Origin: Alphaproteobacteria bacterium
Lineage (GTDB): Bacteria; Pseudomonadota; Alphaproteobacteria; Bin65
Assembly: GCA_022819985.1 (NCBI GenBank)
Contig: JAJEGH010000046.1
Span: 1-64,000, forward strand
DNA length: 64,000 nt
Direction of reading: 5' to 3'
The notes below the pieces were generated by a model. That model saw only the letters and a list, made by a program, of their open reading frames with translations, had not been told where the DNA came from and ran no database searches. Positions within the stretch are counted from its first letter, which is position 1; each line of letters starts with the position of its first letter. The position numbers and the translations under genes are program-made. Below are positions 10,411 to 20,484 of the stretch, piece after piece.

Positions 10411-10491
10411 GGATTCGGGAGGGACAGCGGACGCGCCCGGCGTTCCGCGCGCTCCGGCCCGGAGAGGGTGCCGAAAGGATAGATTGACGGC

Positions 10492-12841
<2,350 letters not shown>

Positions 12842-12903
12842 CCGGCCGAACGCGCACCGGACACGCACCGGGGGCCGGAAACGGATGAAAGACGGACTGG
12901 ACG

Positions 12904-13305
12904 ATGGCTGACGAAAAGGTCGAATTCGAGCTGGTGTCGCCGGAGCGGCTGCTGTCGTCCGAAGCCGTCGACATGGTCGTCGTGCCCGGCGCCGAGGGCG
13001 ATTTCGGCGTCCTGCCGCGCCATTCGCTGCTGATTTCCGCGGTGCGCACCGGCGTCATCCAGGTCTGGAACGGAAATGCCGTGACCGACCGTATTTTCGT
13101 TGCCGGCGGATTCTGCGAGGTCACCGGCGAGCGCTGCACGGTGCTGGCCGAGGAAGCGGTCCGGGTCGACGATATCGACCGCGGCGCCGTCGAGGCCGAA
13201 CTGAAGAATCTGCGGGAAGACGCCGCGGACGCGAAGTCGCCCGAGGAACGGAGCGCCGTAGAGGCGCGTATCGCGACGCGGGAGGCCATGCTGGCCGCCG
13301 CCTGA
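12904..13305 (+). CDS. atpC: F1 ATP synthase subunit epsilon
   Basis: A 133-residue subunit that regulates ATP hydrolysis and joins gamma to the c-ring. The beta-sandwich domain runs from FELVSPERLL to TVLAEEAVRVDDID, including GAEGDFGVLPRHSLLIS, and the C-terminal helical hairpin is residues 95-133. This hairpin can inhibit hydrolysis in related enzymes. It is the last gene of the atp operon; the gap to the next gene (162 bases) contains no strong hairpin-plus-T terminator that I can see. Confidence 0.94.
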   Translation: MADEKVEFELVSPERLLSSEAVDMVVVPGAEGDFGVLPRHSLLISAVRTGVIQVWNGNAVTDRIFVAGGFCEVTGERCTVLAEEAVRVDDIDRGAVEAELKNLREDAADAKSPEERSAVEARIATREAMLAAA

Positions 13306-13466
13306 GTCGTCTCTCTTCAAAATTCGCTGAACCTGCCGGAGGGGCGGCCGACCGCTGGACGCCCCCCGGTTCGCGGACTATATTATGGACGGTCAATCCG
13401 GGCGGATTGGGGGGCCGCCCCGTCATCGGTGAAGGCAGCGGACTGCCGACGGTTCGAGGCAAAACG

Positions 13467-14291
13467 GTGAAGCACTGGACGCTCGACGATATTGCCTGGG
13501 AGAACTTCGACCCGGGCAAGGTTGATCCCGATCTGGTCAAGGTGATCAAGGCGGCGAGCCTTGTGGAGAAGAACGGCCGCGATTACGGCCGCTATCTCCA
13601 GGAAGTGTTCGAAGACGATCCCGAATTTTCCGAAGCCGCGGCCGAGTGGGGCGAGGAAGAGGTCCAGCACGGCGATGCGCTGGGCCGCTGGGCCGAAATG
13701 GCCGATCCGTCCTTCGACTTCCAGGCCGCCTTCGAAGACTTTGCAGAAAACATCAGACTGCCGTCCGGCGTCGACGCCTCCGTGCGCGGCTCGCGGGTCG
13801 GCGAACTGGTCGCCCGCTGCGTGGTCGAATGCGGCACCTCTTCCATGTACACGGCCCTCGCCAATGCGGCCGAGGAACCGGTGCTCAAACAGATCTGCCA
13901 CAAAATCGCCGCCGACGAATTGCGGCACTACAAGCTCTTCTACAAGCACGAGAAGCGCTATCTGGAGATCGAACGGATCGGCCGGATACGGCGCTTCTGG
14001 GTTGCGCTGAGCCGGGCGCGCGAGACGGAAGACGACGAGCTCGCCTACGCCTATTTCGCGGCGAACAACCGGGGCGGCGACTATGACCGTAAAGCCGCCA
14101 ACCGGGAATATTCAGCGACGGTGTATGGCTTCTACCGTTTCCACCATGTCGAACGCGCCGTCTCCATGGCATTCAAAGCGGCCGGCCTCAAGCCGCACGG
14201 CCGCTTCTGCATCTGTATGTCGAGGGTCATCTATGCGGTTCTGAAATGGCGCACCCGAGCCGGCCGGCCCCCGGTCGCCGCCGAAGCCTGA
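13467..14291 (+). CDS. Ferritin-like di-iron family protein
   Basis: About 274 residues forming a four-helix ferritin-like fold. Candidate di-iron ligands are E34, the ExxH pair E65/H68 in EEEVQH, the glutamate of VVECGTSSMY and the DELRH segment about 35 residues later, as in acyl-ACP-desaturase-like and rubrerythrin-like proteins. The exact reaction is not identifiable; homologues in alphaproteobacteria are annotated only as ferritin-like. The frame is open from a TTG at 13407, but the GTG at 13467 is preferred because AGG sits about eight bases upstream and the protein then begins MKHWTLDDIAWENFDP, where family-like sequence starts. It follows atpC on the same strand but is probably transcribed separately. 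Confidence 0.72.
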   Translation: MKHWTLDDIAWENFDPGKVDPDLVKVIKAASLVEKNGRDYGRYLQEVFEDDPEFSEAAAEWGEEEVQHGDALGRWAEMADPSFDFQAAFEDFAENIRLPSGVDASVRGSRVGELVARCVVECGTSSMYTALANAAEEPVLKQICHKIAADELRHYKLFYKHEKRYLEIERIGRIRRFWVALSRARETEDDELAYAYFAANNRGGDYDRKAANREYSATVYGFYRFHHVERAVSMAFKAAGLKPHGRFCICMSRVIYAVLKWRTRAGRPPVAAEA

Positions 14292-14357
14292 TCGGAATTT
14301 CCAGATCCCGCCCGCTGACAGCGGCAACGAGCGGGCCGGCGCCGCGCTCCGGTCCCG

Positions 14358-14876
14358 CTACCCGCGCGCCAGCGCGGCGATCTCCGTTTCGAATTCCGCC
14401 AGCACGGCTTCATAGAGCGATCGCTTGAAATCGACGATCAGGGCCGGCAGGCGTTCCGGCGCGACCCACCGCCAGGCGCTGAACTCGGCATGCGCGCCGT
14501 CGATGCGGATGTCGGCGTCCGCGCCTTCGAAGCGCATGGCGAACCATTTCTGCGCCTGGCCGACATAGCGGCCCTGCCAGACCCGGCCGCGCAGGTCCGC
14601 CGGCAGGTCGTAGCTCAGCCATCCGGCGCTCTCGGCCAGTATCGTCACGCGGTCGATGCCGGTTTCTTCGGCCAGTTCCCGGCGGGCCGCCGCGATCGGC
14701 GCCTCGCCGGCGTCGATGCCGCCCTGGGGCATCTGCCAGGCGCCCGGCGTATCGATCCGCTCGGCGACGAAGGCGCGGCCTTCGCGGTTCAGCAGCATGA
14801 CGCCGACGCCGCGGCGGTAGTCCGGTCCGGGCCCGGCCCCTTGCGACGCGGGCGCGGCGCCGGTTGCGCCGGTCAC
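14358..14876 (-). CDS. rppH: RNA pyrophosphohydrolase RppH (Nudix)
   Basis: A 172-residue Nudix hydrolase that removes pyrophosphate from the 5' end of primary transcripts to trigger decay. The Nudix box is complete: GGIDAGEAPIAAARRELAEE followed by TGI (about residues 51-73). RppH/Ap4A-hydrolase features are also present: YRRGVGVMLLN, WQMPQGG and the later KWFAMRFEG. It is the last gene of the minus-strand gpmI-envC-ctpA-rppH run, 41 bases beyond ctpA. Confidence 0.88.
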   Translation of the reverse strand: MTGATGAAPASQGAGPGPDYRRGVGVMLLNREGRAFVAERIDTPGAWQMPQGGIDAGEAPIAAARRELAEETGIDRVTILAESAGWLSYDLPADLRGRVWQGRYVGQAQKWFAMRFEGADADIRIDGAHAEFSAWRWVAPERLPALIVDFKRSLYEAVLAEFETEIAALARG

Positions 14877-14917
14877 GGTTCCGGCACCGGTTGCCTGGCC
14901 GCCTGCCGGGGAGGCGC

Positions 14918-16246
14918 CTACTCCCCGTTCTTCATCCTGTCGAAGAGCGCGAGGCCTCTCAGCAGGTCGACGGCGCGGGACAGCTGGTAGTCTTCGGGTT
15001 CCTTGTCGCCGGCCGCTGCGGGCTGCTTATCGTCGGCCCCCTCGGCCGAATCCGCTGCGCCGTCTTCGCGCGTCTCGCCGCTCTCGTTCCTGTCGGCGTC
15101 GAGCGCATTCGGCAGATCGGCTTCCCGGCCGACGGCGCGCGGCGCGAGCGCCGTCAGCTTCGCCTGCTCGACGACGATATCGGGAACGATGCCCTCGGCC
15201 TGGATCGAGCGGCCCGACGGCGTGTAGTAGCGGGCGGTCGTCAGCCGCATTGCGCCCTGGCTGCCCAGCGGCACGACGGTCTGGACCGAACCCTTGCCGA
15301 AGCTCTTGGTGCCCATGAGGATGGCGCGCCGGTGGTCCTGCAGCGCGCCCGCGACGATTTCGGAGGCCGAGGCGGACCCGCTGTTGATCAGCACGACGAT
15401 CGGCAGGCCGCCGGTCATGTCGCCCTTCTTGGCGTTGTAGCGGCTGCTGATCTTCGCTTCGCGGCCGCGCGTCGAGACGATCTCGCCCCGTTCGAGAAAA
15501 CTGTCGGTCACGTCGATCGCCTGGGACAGCAGGCCGCCCGGATTGTTGCGCAGGTCCAGCACGACGCCGCGCCACGTCTTGCCCGGCTTGCGCCTGAACT
15601 CGGCCAGCGCGGCGTGCAGGCCGACGGTCGTCTGCTGGGTGAAAGACGTGATCCGGACATAGCCGACATTGCCGATCGTCCGGTGGCGCACCGATTTGAC
15701 CGTTATGACAGCCCGCACGATGGTCACGTCGAACGGGTCCACGCCCTTGCGCCGGATTCTGATCGTGATTTTCGAATCGACCGGACCGCGCATCTGCTTG
15801 ACCGCATCGCGCAGGGAAATGCCGATGATCGGCTTGCCGTCGAGATGGGTGATCAGGTCGTTGGCGCGGATGCCCGCCTTGGCCGCCGGCGTCCCGTCGA
15901 TCGGCGAGATCACCTTTACGATGCCGCGTTCGGTCGTCACCTGGATGCCAAGACCGCCGAACTTGCCGGCGGTATTGACCTGCATCTCCTTGAAGTCTTC
16001 GGCGCTCAGATAGCTCGAATGCGGGTCCAGCGCCTGCAGCATGCCGTTGATCGCCGCTTCGATCAGCTTCTTGTCGGTGACTTTTTCGACGTAGCCGGAG
16101 CGCACCCGCTCGAACACCGCGCCGAACAGGTCGAGATACCGGTAGGTGTCGGGTTCCTTGCCGTCCGCGGCCCGCGCCGGCGCTGAGACCGGGGCGGCAA
16201 GCGCTGCGGAAACGAGGAAAACGAGGGCAAGCGCAATCCGTTTCAT
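14918..16246 (-). CDS. ctpA: Carboxyl-terminal processing protease (S41 family, CtpA-type)
   Basis: A 442-residue periplasmic S41 protease. Residues 1-28 are a signal peptide (MKRIALALVFLVSAALAAPV then ARAADG). A PDZ domain follows at about 85-165 (GIVKVISPIDGTPAAKAGI). The protease core has the nucleophile Ser in NSGSASASEIVAGAL and the general-base Lys in GTKSFGKGSVQ. The acidic tail after residue 385 is low-complexity. The open frame extends upstream, but the ATG at 16244-16246 gives the signal peptide and overlaps the envC stop as ATGA, so they are translationally coupled. S41 proteases of this type trim cell-wall hydrolases or their partners, which fits the EnvC-like neighbour. Confidence 0.92.
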   Translation of the reverse strand: MKRIALALVFLVSAALAAPVSAPARAADGKEPDTYRYLDLFGAVFERVRSGYVEKVTDKKLIEAAINGMLQALDPHSSYLSAEDFKEMQVNTAGKFGGLGIQVTTERGIVKVISPIDGTPAAKAGIRANDLITHLDGKPIIGISLRDAVKQMRGPVDSKITIRIRRKGVDPFDVTIVRAVITVKSVRHRTIGNVGYVRITSFTQQTTVGLHAALAEFRRKPGKTWRGVVLDLRNNPGGLLSQAIDVTDSFLERGEIVSTRGREAKISSRYNAKKGDMTGGLPIVVLINSGSASASEIVAGALQDHRRAILMGTKSFGKGSVQTVVPLGSQGAMRLTTARYYTPSGRSIQAEGIVPDIVVEQAKLTALAPRAVGREADLPNALDADRNESGETREDGAADSAEGADDKQPAAAGDKEPEDYQLSRAVDLLRGLALFDRMKNGE

Positions 16247-17481
16247 CCGTCTACCTTGCGTTTGTCCGCCGCCAGCCACGGCAGCGGATCGATGGGGCGA
16301 CCGCCCTGCCTCAACTCGAGATACAGCCGGGTGCCCACCGGCTTCGCCATTCCGACAATACCGACCGGCTCGCCGGCCAGCACCCATTGCCGGTTCACGA
16401 CATCGATGCGCGCCAGACCGGCTATCAGGGAGTGATATCCGTCTGTATGCTCGATGATCAAGATCGGTCCGTAACTGCGGAACGATCCTGCGAACACAAT
16501 TTGGCCGTCGTATGGCGCAACCGCCTGTGCGCCGGCCCGTGCGGCGAAGCGCAGCCCGTCGACGGGCAGGCCGAGCCTGTCCCTGTTTCCGAATCGCGCC
16601 ACAAGGCTGCCCGATACCGGCGCGATCACCTTACCGCGGGCCTTGCGGAAGCGGCGGACGCGGTTCGGCCGTGTCAGGAGCGCCGCGCGGATCTTCTTGC
16701 CCGGTCCCGGGCGGGCGGTCTCGCGCTTCAGATTGGCGACCAGGTCCTGCAGCGTTTCCGCCCGGTGCGTCAGGCGCGCGAGTCGGCGCTGCACCAGGGC
16801 CCTTTCCGCCCGCGTCTCCGTCAACAGGCGGGTCTGCCGGCCCAGCAGAGCCGCCAGTTCCAGCCGGGTGCCGCGCAATGCCTCCGATTTGGCGGCGATA
16901 TCCCTGCGCTCCCGGGCGGCCTCCCGGCGCAGCGCATGGTGGGCAACGACCTTGCGGCGCAGTTCGTCGGCCCGGACGCGCAGCCGCGGCACCAGCGAAC
17001 GGAGGACGATCGTGCTGCGGATCGCATCCTGCGCGTCGGCGAAATGCATGGCCAGCACGCCCGGCGGATTGCTGCGGATCCGCCGGAGGGCGCCGACGAT
17101 CCGCAGGAACTGCCGCTCGTTGCGCCGGAATCCGGCGCTGTCGGTCCGGATCGCGTGCTCCAGCCGGGCCAGGCGCCGCTCGACGCGCATCGTGGCGGCT
17201 TCCTGCAATTGCAGCCGCCGGGCCACGGTAACGACCCGTTTGCGGATCGAGCGGACTTCCTCCGCCAGCCGGCCGGCCTGGCGCGACAGGGCGGCGTCGC
17301 GCCCGCGGCCCTTGTCGATTCGGCGCTCGACGTCCTTCAGCCGGTCCCGTTCGTTCTGCGCAGAGGCCTCTCCCGCTCCGGCGGCAAGCGAAGCCAAGGC
17401 CGCGGCGGCGGCAAGCGAAGCCAAGGCCGCGGCGGCGATCGCGGCCGCGGCGAACGGAGACCGGACGGCGCTACGCAGCAA
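16243..17481 (-). CDS. EnvC-like murein hydrolase activator (LytM/M23 fold)
   Basis: A 412-residue exported protein: an Ala-rich signal segment (1-42), a long coiled coil (about 45-255) rich in Arg/Leu, and a C-terminal LytM domain (about 285-400). The LytM domain looks inactive: the site where active peptidases have HxH reads YHSLIAGL, and the first HxxxD-type ligand is also replaced (RFGNRDRLGLPVDG). Inactive LytM domains of the EnvC type activate amidases during septum splitting. The signal region contains a 27-base tandem duplication (17381-17437), giving two copies of ALASLAA. A TTG start at 17481 overlaps the end of gpmI by 11 bases; ctpA overlaps its stop. Confidence 0.82.
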   Translation of the reverse strand: MLRSAVRSPFAAAAIAAAALASLAAAAALASLAAGAGEASAQNERDRLKDVERRIDKGRGRDAALSRQAGRLAEEVRSIRKRVVTVARRLQLQEAATMRVERRLARLEHAIRTDSAGFRRNERQFLRIVGALRRIRSNPPGVLAMHFADAQDAIRSTIVLRSLVPRLRVRADELRRKVVAHHALRREAARERRDIAAKSEALRGTRLELAALLGRQTRLLTETRAERALVQRRLARLTHRAETLQDLVANLKRETARPGPGKKIRAALLTRPNRVRRFRKARGKVIAPVSGSLVARFGNRDRLGLPVDGLRFAARAGAQAVAPYDGQIVFAGSFRSYGPILIIEHTDGYHSLIAGLARIDVVNRQWVLAGEPVGIVGMAKPVGTRLYLELRQGGRPIDPLPWLAADKRKVDG

Positions 17482-19045
17482 TGGTCTTCGAGCCTGCGGC
17501 GCCGTCGCCGAGCAGCGATGCGCCGGTCATCCCGGCAGGCCGGGCAAGCCCCATCAGGTCCAGGACCGTCGGCGCGATATCGGCCAGCGTACCGTTGCGC
17601 AAGGTGCGTCCGGCACCGCCGGCGGCAAGCAGGATCGGCACCGGATTGCGCGTGTGGGCGGTGTGGCTCTGCCGGGTTTCGGGATCGGCCATCTGCTCGG
17701 CATTGCCGTGGTCCGAGGTGACGAGCAGCGCGCCGCCTGCGGCCGTCACCGCCGCTTCGAGCCGGCCGAGGCAGGCATCGACCGTTTCGACGGCCCGGAT
17801 CGCCGCCGTCAGATCGCCGGTGTGGCCGACCATGTCCGTATTGGCGTAGTTGACGACGATCAGGTCGAACGCGCCGTTGTCGACCGCGCCGACCAGCCGG
17901 TCCGTCAGTTCCGGCGCCGACATCTCGGGTTGCAGATCGTAGGTCGCCACCTTCGGGGAGGGGACCAGAATCCGCTCCTCGCCGGCAAACGGCGCCTCCC
18001 GGCCGCCGTTCAGGAAGAAGGTGACGTGGGCGTATTTCTCGGTCTCGGCGATGCGCAGCTGTTTGAGGCCGGCCGCGGCGACCGCCTCGCCCAGCACGTT
18101 GGCCGGCGCCTCCGGCGGAAACAGCGTATCCATCCATGCGTTGTGCCGCCCGAAAACTTCGCTCATGCCCAGTGCAGCGGCGAATTTCGCCGGTTGCGGC
18201 CGATCGAATCCGCCGAAATCGGGATCGAGGAGCGCGCTCAAAATCTGGCGCACCCGGTCGGCGCGGAAGTTGGCCATGAACACGCCGTCGCCGTCGGCCA
18301 TGCCCCTGTAGCCGCCGATTGCCGCCGGTTTGACGAATTCGTCCGTCTCGCCGGCCAGTCCGGCGATATCGATGGCTTCGCCGGCAGAAGCGGCGCCGGC
18401 GCCCGGCCTGCCGTTCCCTCCCGTCAGTGCGGCATAGGCATCGGCCGTCCGTTCCCAGCGTCCGTCCCTGTCCATCGCGTAGTAGCGCCCGCTCACCGTT
18501 GCGATCCGGATCCGGCTGTTGCCGGCGAGGGCGGCCTCGAAACTTTCGACGAAGGCGCCGGCGCTTTGCGGCGGCGTATCCCGGCCGTCGAGAAAGGCGT
18601 GCACGGCGACCGGAATGGCGCGCGCGGCAAGCTCCCTGGCTACTGCAACGATGTGATCCTGGTGGGAATGCACGCCGCCCGGCGACATGAGCCCCATGAC
18701 ATGGGCGGTGCCGCCGGAGCGTTTCAGCGCGTCGACAAACCTGCCGAACGCCGGCCGCCGGGCCAGCGAACCGTCGGCGACCGCAGCATCGATCTTCGGC
18801 AGGTCCTGCAGCACGACCCGGCCGGCGCCGATCGTCATGTGCCCGACTTCGGAGTTGCCCATCTGGCCGCCCGGTAGGCCAACGAATTGCTCCGAGGCCT
18901 CGCCGAGCGCGTAGGGGCAGGTTGCCGTCAGCCGGTCCCACACCGGCGTTTGCGCGCGGGCGATCGCGTTATTCGCGCTTTCGGCACGATGGCCCCAGCC
19001 GTCCAGAATGCACAGCACGACAGGGCGGGGCGGAGCGGCGGTCAT
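17471..19045 (-). CDS. gpmI: 2,3-bisphosphoglycerate-independent phosphoglycerate mutase
   Basis: A 524-residue manganese-dependent enzyme converting 3-phosphoglycerate to 2-phosphoglycerate in glycolysis and gluconeogenesis. D15 (LCILDGWG) and the phosphoserine nucleophile S65 (GGQMGNSEVGHMTIGAG) are present, as are HSHQDH near residue 127 and the alkaline-phosphatase-like metal sites NYANTDMVGHTG and TSDHGNAEQM. Length fits the family (about 510). First gene of the gpmI-envC-ctpA-rppH series; the 254 bases upstream, up to the tRNA on the other strand, contain nothing else recognisable. Confidence 0.95.
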   Translation of the reverse strand: MTAAPPRPVVLCILDGWGHRAESANNAIARAQTPVWDRLTATCPYALGEASEQFVGLPGGQMGNSEVGHMTIGAGRVVLQDLPKIDAAVADGSLARRPAFGRFVDALKRSGGTAHVMGLMSPGGVHSHQDHIVAVARELAARAIPVAVHAFLDGRDTPPQSAGAFVESFEAALAGNSRIRIATVSGRYYAMDRDGRWERTADAYAALTGGNGRPGAGAASAGEAIDIAGLAGETDEFVKPAAIGGYRGMADGDGVFMANFRADRVRQILSALLDPDFGGFDRPQPAKFAAALGMSEVFGRHNAWMDTLFPPEAPANVLGEAVAAAGLKQLRIAETEKYAHVTFFLNGGREAPFAGEERILVPSPKVATYDLQPEMSAPELTDRLVGAVDNGAFDLIVVNYANTDMVGHTGDLTAAIRAVETVDACLGRLEAAVTAAGGALLVTSDHGNAEQMADPETRQSHTAHTRNPVPILLAAGGAGRTLRNGTLADIAPTVLDLMGLARPAGMTGASLLGDGAAGSKTIAA

Positions 19046-19299
19046 CGTTCGGCGGGCCGGAGGCGCTGGGGTTCGATTGCTGGGGTTCGGCTTGCGGGGC
19101 TCGATGTGCGGAATGTCGGATCGACAAAGCCGGCTGGCAACCGGACGCCGGGCCGCAACCGGCCCGGTCGGCGGTGGGTGCAGCGCAGGGTCCGCGCAAG
19201 CGGCAATTGCAGCTATTCTCCGTTCGGCCTATGTAGTTCCCTCCGCGCTGCGGCCGGTATCGCAGCAACGCCACAGGCGGCAGGTCCGCGGCTGCATCG

Positions 19300-19376
19300 G
19301 GGCCCGTAGCTCAATCGGTTAGAGCCGGCCGCTCATAACGGTCTGGTTGCAGGTTCGAGTCCTGCCGGGCCCACCA
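19300..19376 (+). tRNA. tRNA with CAU anticodon (probably Ile2, possibly elongator Met)
   Basis: A complete 77-base cloverleaf including an encoded CCA: acceptor stem GGGCCCG/CGGGCCC, D stem GCTC/GAGC, anticodon stem GGCCG/CGGTC with loop CTCATAA, five-base variable loop and T arm GCAGG TTCGAGT CCTGC. It lacks the initiator features (three G-C pairs in the anticodon stem, C1 mismatch). The C4-G69 and C5-G68 pairs agree with what TilS, the lysidine synthetase, is known to read in tRNA-Ile2, so Ile2 is favoured, but elongator Met cannot be excluded. The minus strand across it gives a spurious open frame. Confidence 0.93.
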
Positions 19377-19422
19377 CCACGGATATCGGCGCCGATCGTC
19401 CGAGGCCCGGCGGGGGTTCGGG

Positions 19423-19626
19423 TCAGCTCTTGAAAAACGCCTCTGCGCCGGAGCGGTGGCCCTGCTTGGCGGCGATGGCGGCGCGGGCGCGATCGATCTC
19501 CGCTTGGAGCCCGGCGATATAGTCGTTCAGCTCGTCGATGGACATCAGGTCCATGTCCGGCTTGCCGGCCGGCTGAGCGGCAGGTTCGAGGTCGTCGGTA
19601 TCCAAGGCGCTGCCCTCCCTCCGCAT
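19423..19626 (-). CDS. DUF1192 family small protein
   Basis: A 67-residue cytoplasmic protein. Residues 27-58 (LMSIDELNDYIAGLQAEIDR and onwards to AAK) carry the DUF1192 pattern, a short amphipathic coiled coil common in alphaproteobacteria and of unknown function. The N-terminal 25 residues are acidic and unstructured. It is convergent with the tRNA and divergent from the trcR-like gene, with a 219-base gap for both promoters. Confidence 0.72.
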   Translation of the reverse strand: MRREGSALDTDDLEPAAQPAGKPDMDLMSIDELNDYIAGLQAEIDRARAAIAAKQGHRSGAEAFFKS

Positions 19627-19845
19627 GGCGCAGCCTGCGCCGGAACGGCCCGGCCGCTTCGGCCCCGAACGCCGTCCGGGTCTGCGCCCGTATCTGGACG
19701 CCGGCGCGCCGGGTGCCTATATCACGCCTTCGCCGGGCCGCCAAAAACACGCTGCAGTCCTTTCGTCCGCGCGGCCCTCGCACCGCGGTATTTCCCGGCG
19801 CGGCGTCTCCCGGCGCCGGAACCGCCCTTCCGCAGGAGGATCCCC

Positions 19846-20466
19846 ATGAACCGGCCGATGATGCCGAAAGCGACTGCCGTGTGGCTGGTCGAGAACACGG
19901 CGCTGACCTTCCGGCAGATTGCCGACTTCTGCGACCTGCACGAACTGGAGGTGCAGGCCATCGCCGACGAGGATGTCATCGTCGGCATGGCGGGGATCGA
20001 CCCGATCCAGGCCGGCCAGCTGACCCAGGAGGAGATCGACCGCTGCCAGGCCGATTCCGAAGCCCGCCTGGTCCTCAAAGAGACCGACATTCCGATGCCG
20101 GTGCAGCGCTCCAGGGGCGCGCGCTATACCCCCATCGCCAAGCGCCAGGACAAGCCCGACGGGATCGCCTGGCTACTCAAGCATCATCCCGAGCTCACCG
20201 ACGCGCAGATTTCCAAGCTACTCGGGACGACCAAGAACACCATCAACGCCGTCCGCGACCGGACCCACTGGAACAGTTCGAACATCCGGGGGCGCGATCC
20301 GATGGACCTCGGCCTGTGCAGCTACAGCGACTACAACGCCGCCGTCGAGATCGCGCGCGCCAGGCAGAAGAAGGACAGCGGAACCCCGGAGCCGGCGCCG
20401 AAACAGTCCATCGATTTCGGCATCGCCTCGCTGGTCGGCGACCTGCCGGGCGGCGAACGGGCGTAG
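19846..20466 (+). CDS. Cell-cycle transcriptional regulator, DUF1013 (TrcR) family
   Basis: A 206-residue protein of the DUF1013 family, known in Caulobacter as TrcR and restricted largely to alphaproteobacteria. The conserved N-terminus reads MMPKATAVWLVENTALTFRQ and continues IADFCDLHELEVQAIADE. A second helix-turn-helix-like part is LLKHHPELTDAQISKLLGTT followed by KNTINAVRDRTHWN, and the conserved DPMDLGLCSYSDYNAAV follows. Its C-terminal 30 residues are variable. A strong AGGAGGA stands 6 bases before the ATG at 19846, deciding the start over the longer open frame. Family knowledge indicates association with RNA polymerase; the sequence here supports only the family assignment. Confidence 0.85.
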   Translation: MNRPMMPKATAVWLVENTALTFRQIADFCDLHELEVQAIADEDVIVGMAGIDPIQAGQLTQEEIDRCQADSEARLVLKETDIPMPVQRSRGARYTPIAKRQDKPDGIAWLLKHHPELTDAQISKLLGTTKNTINAVRDRTHWNSSNIRGRDPMDLGLCSYSDYNAAVEIARARQKKDSGTPEPAPKQSIDFGIASLVGDLPGGERA

Positions 20467-20484
20467 CGCGTAGCGTCCCGGGGG

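Noticed and set aside
13407-13466. TTG start for the ferritin-like protein
   Set aside because: The 20 extra residues show no conservation pattern and lack a ribosome site; the GTG at 13467 fits better, though it is not proven.
16243-17481. Active LytM endopeptidase
   Set aside because: The zinc-ligand histidines are replaced, so the EnvC-type activator role fits better.
19319-19783. Minus-strand ORF ending in GGGPGRTRTCNQTVMSGRL
   Set aside because: That peptide is the antisense of the tRNA gene, a well-known false ORF.
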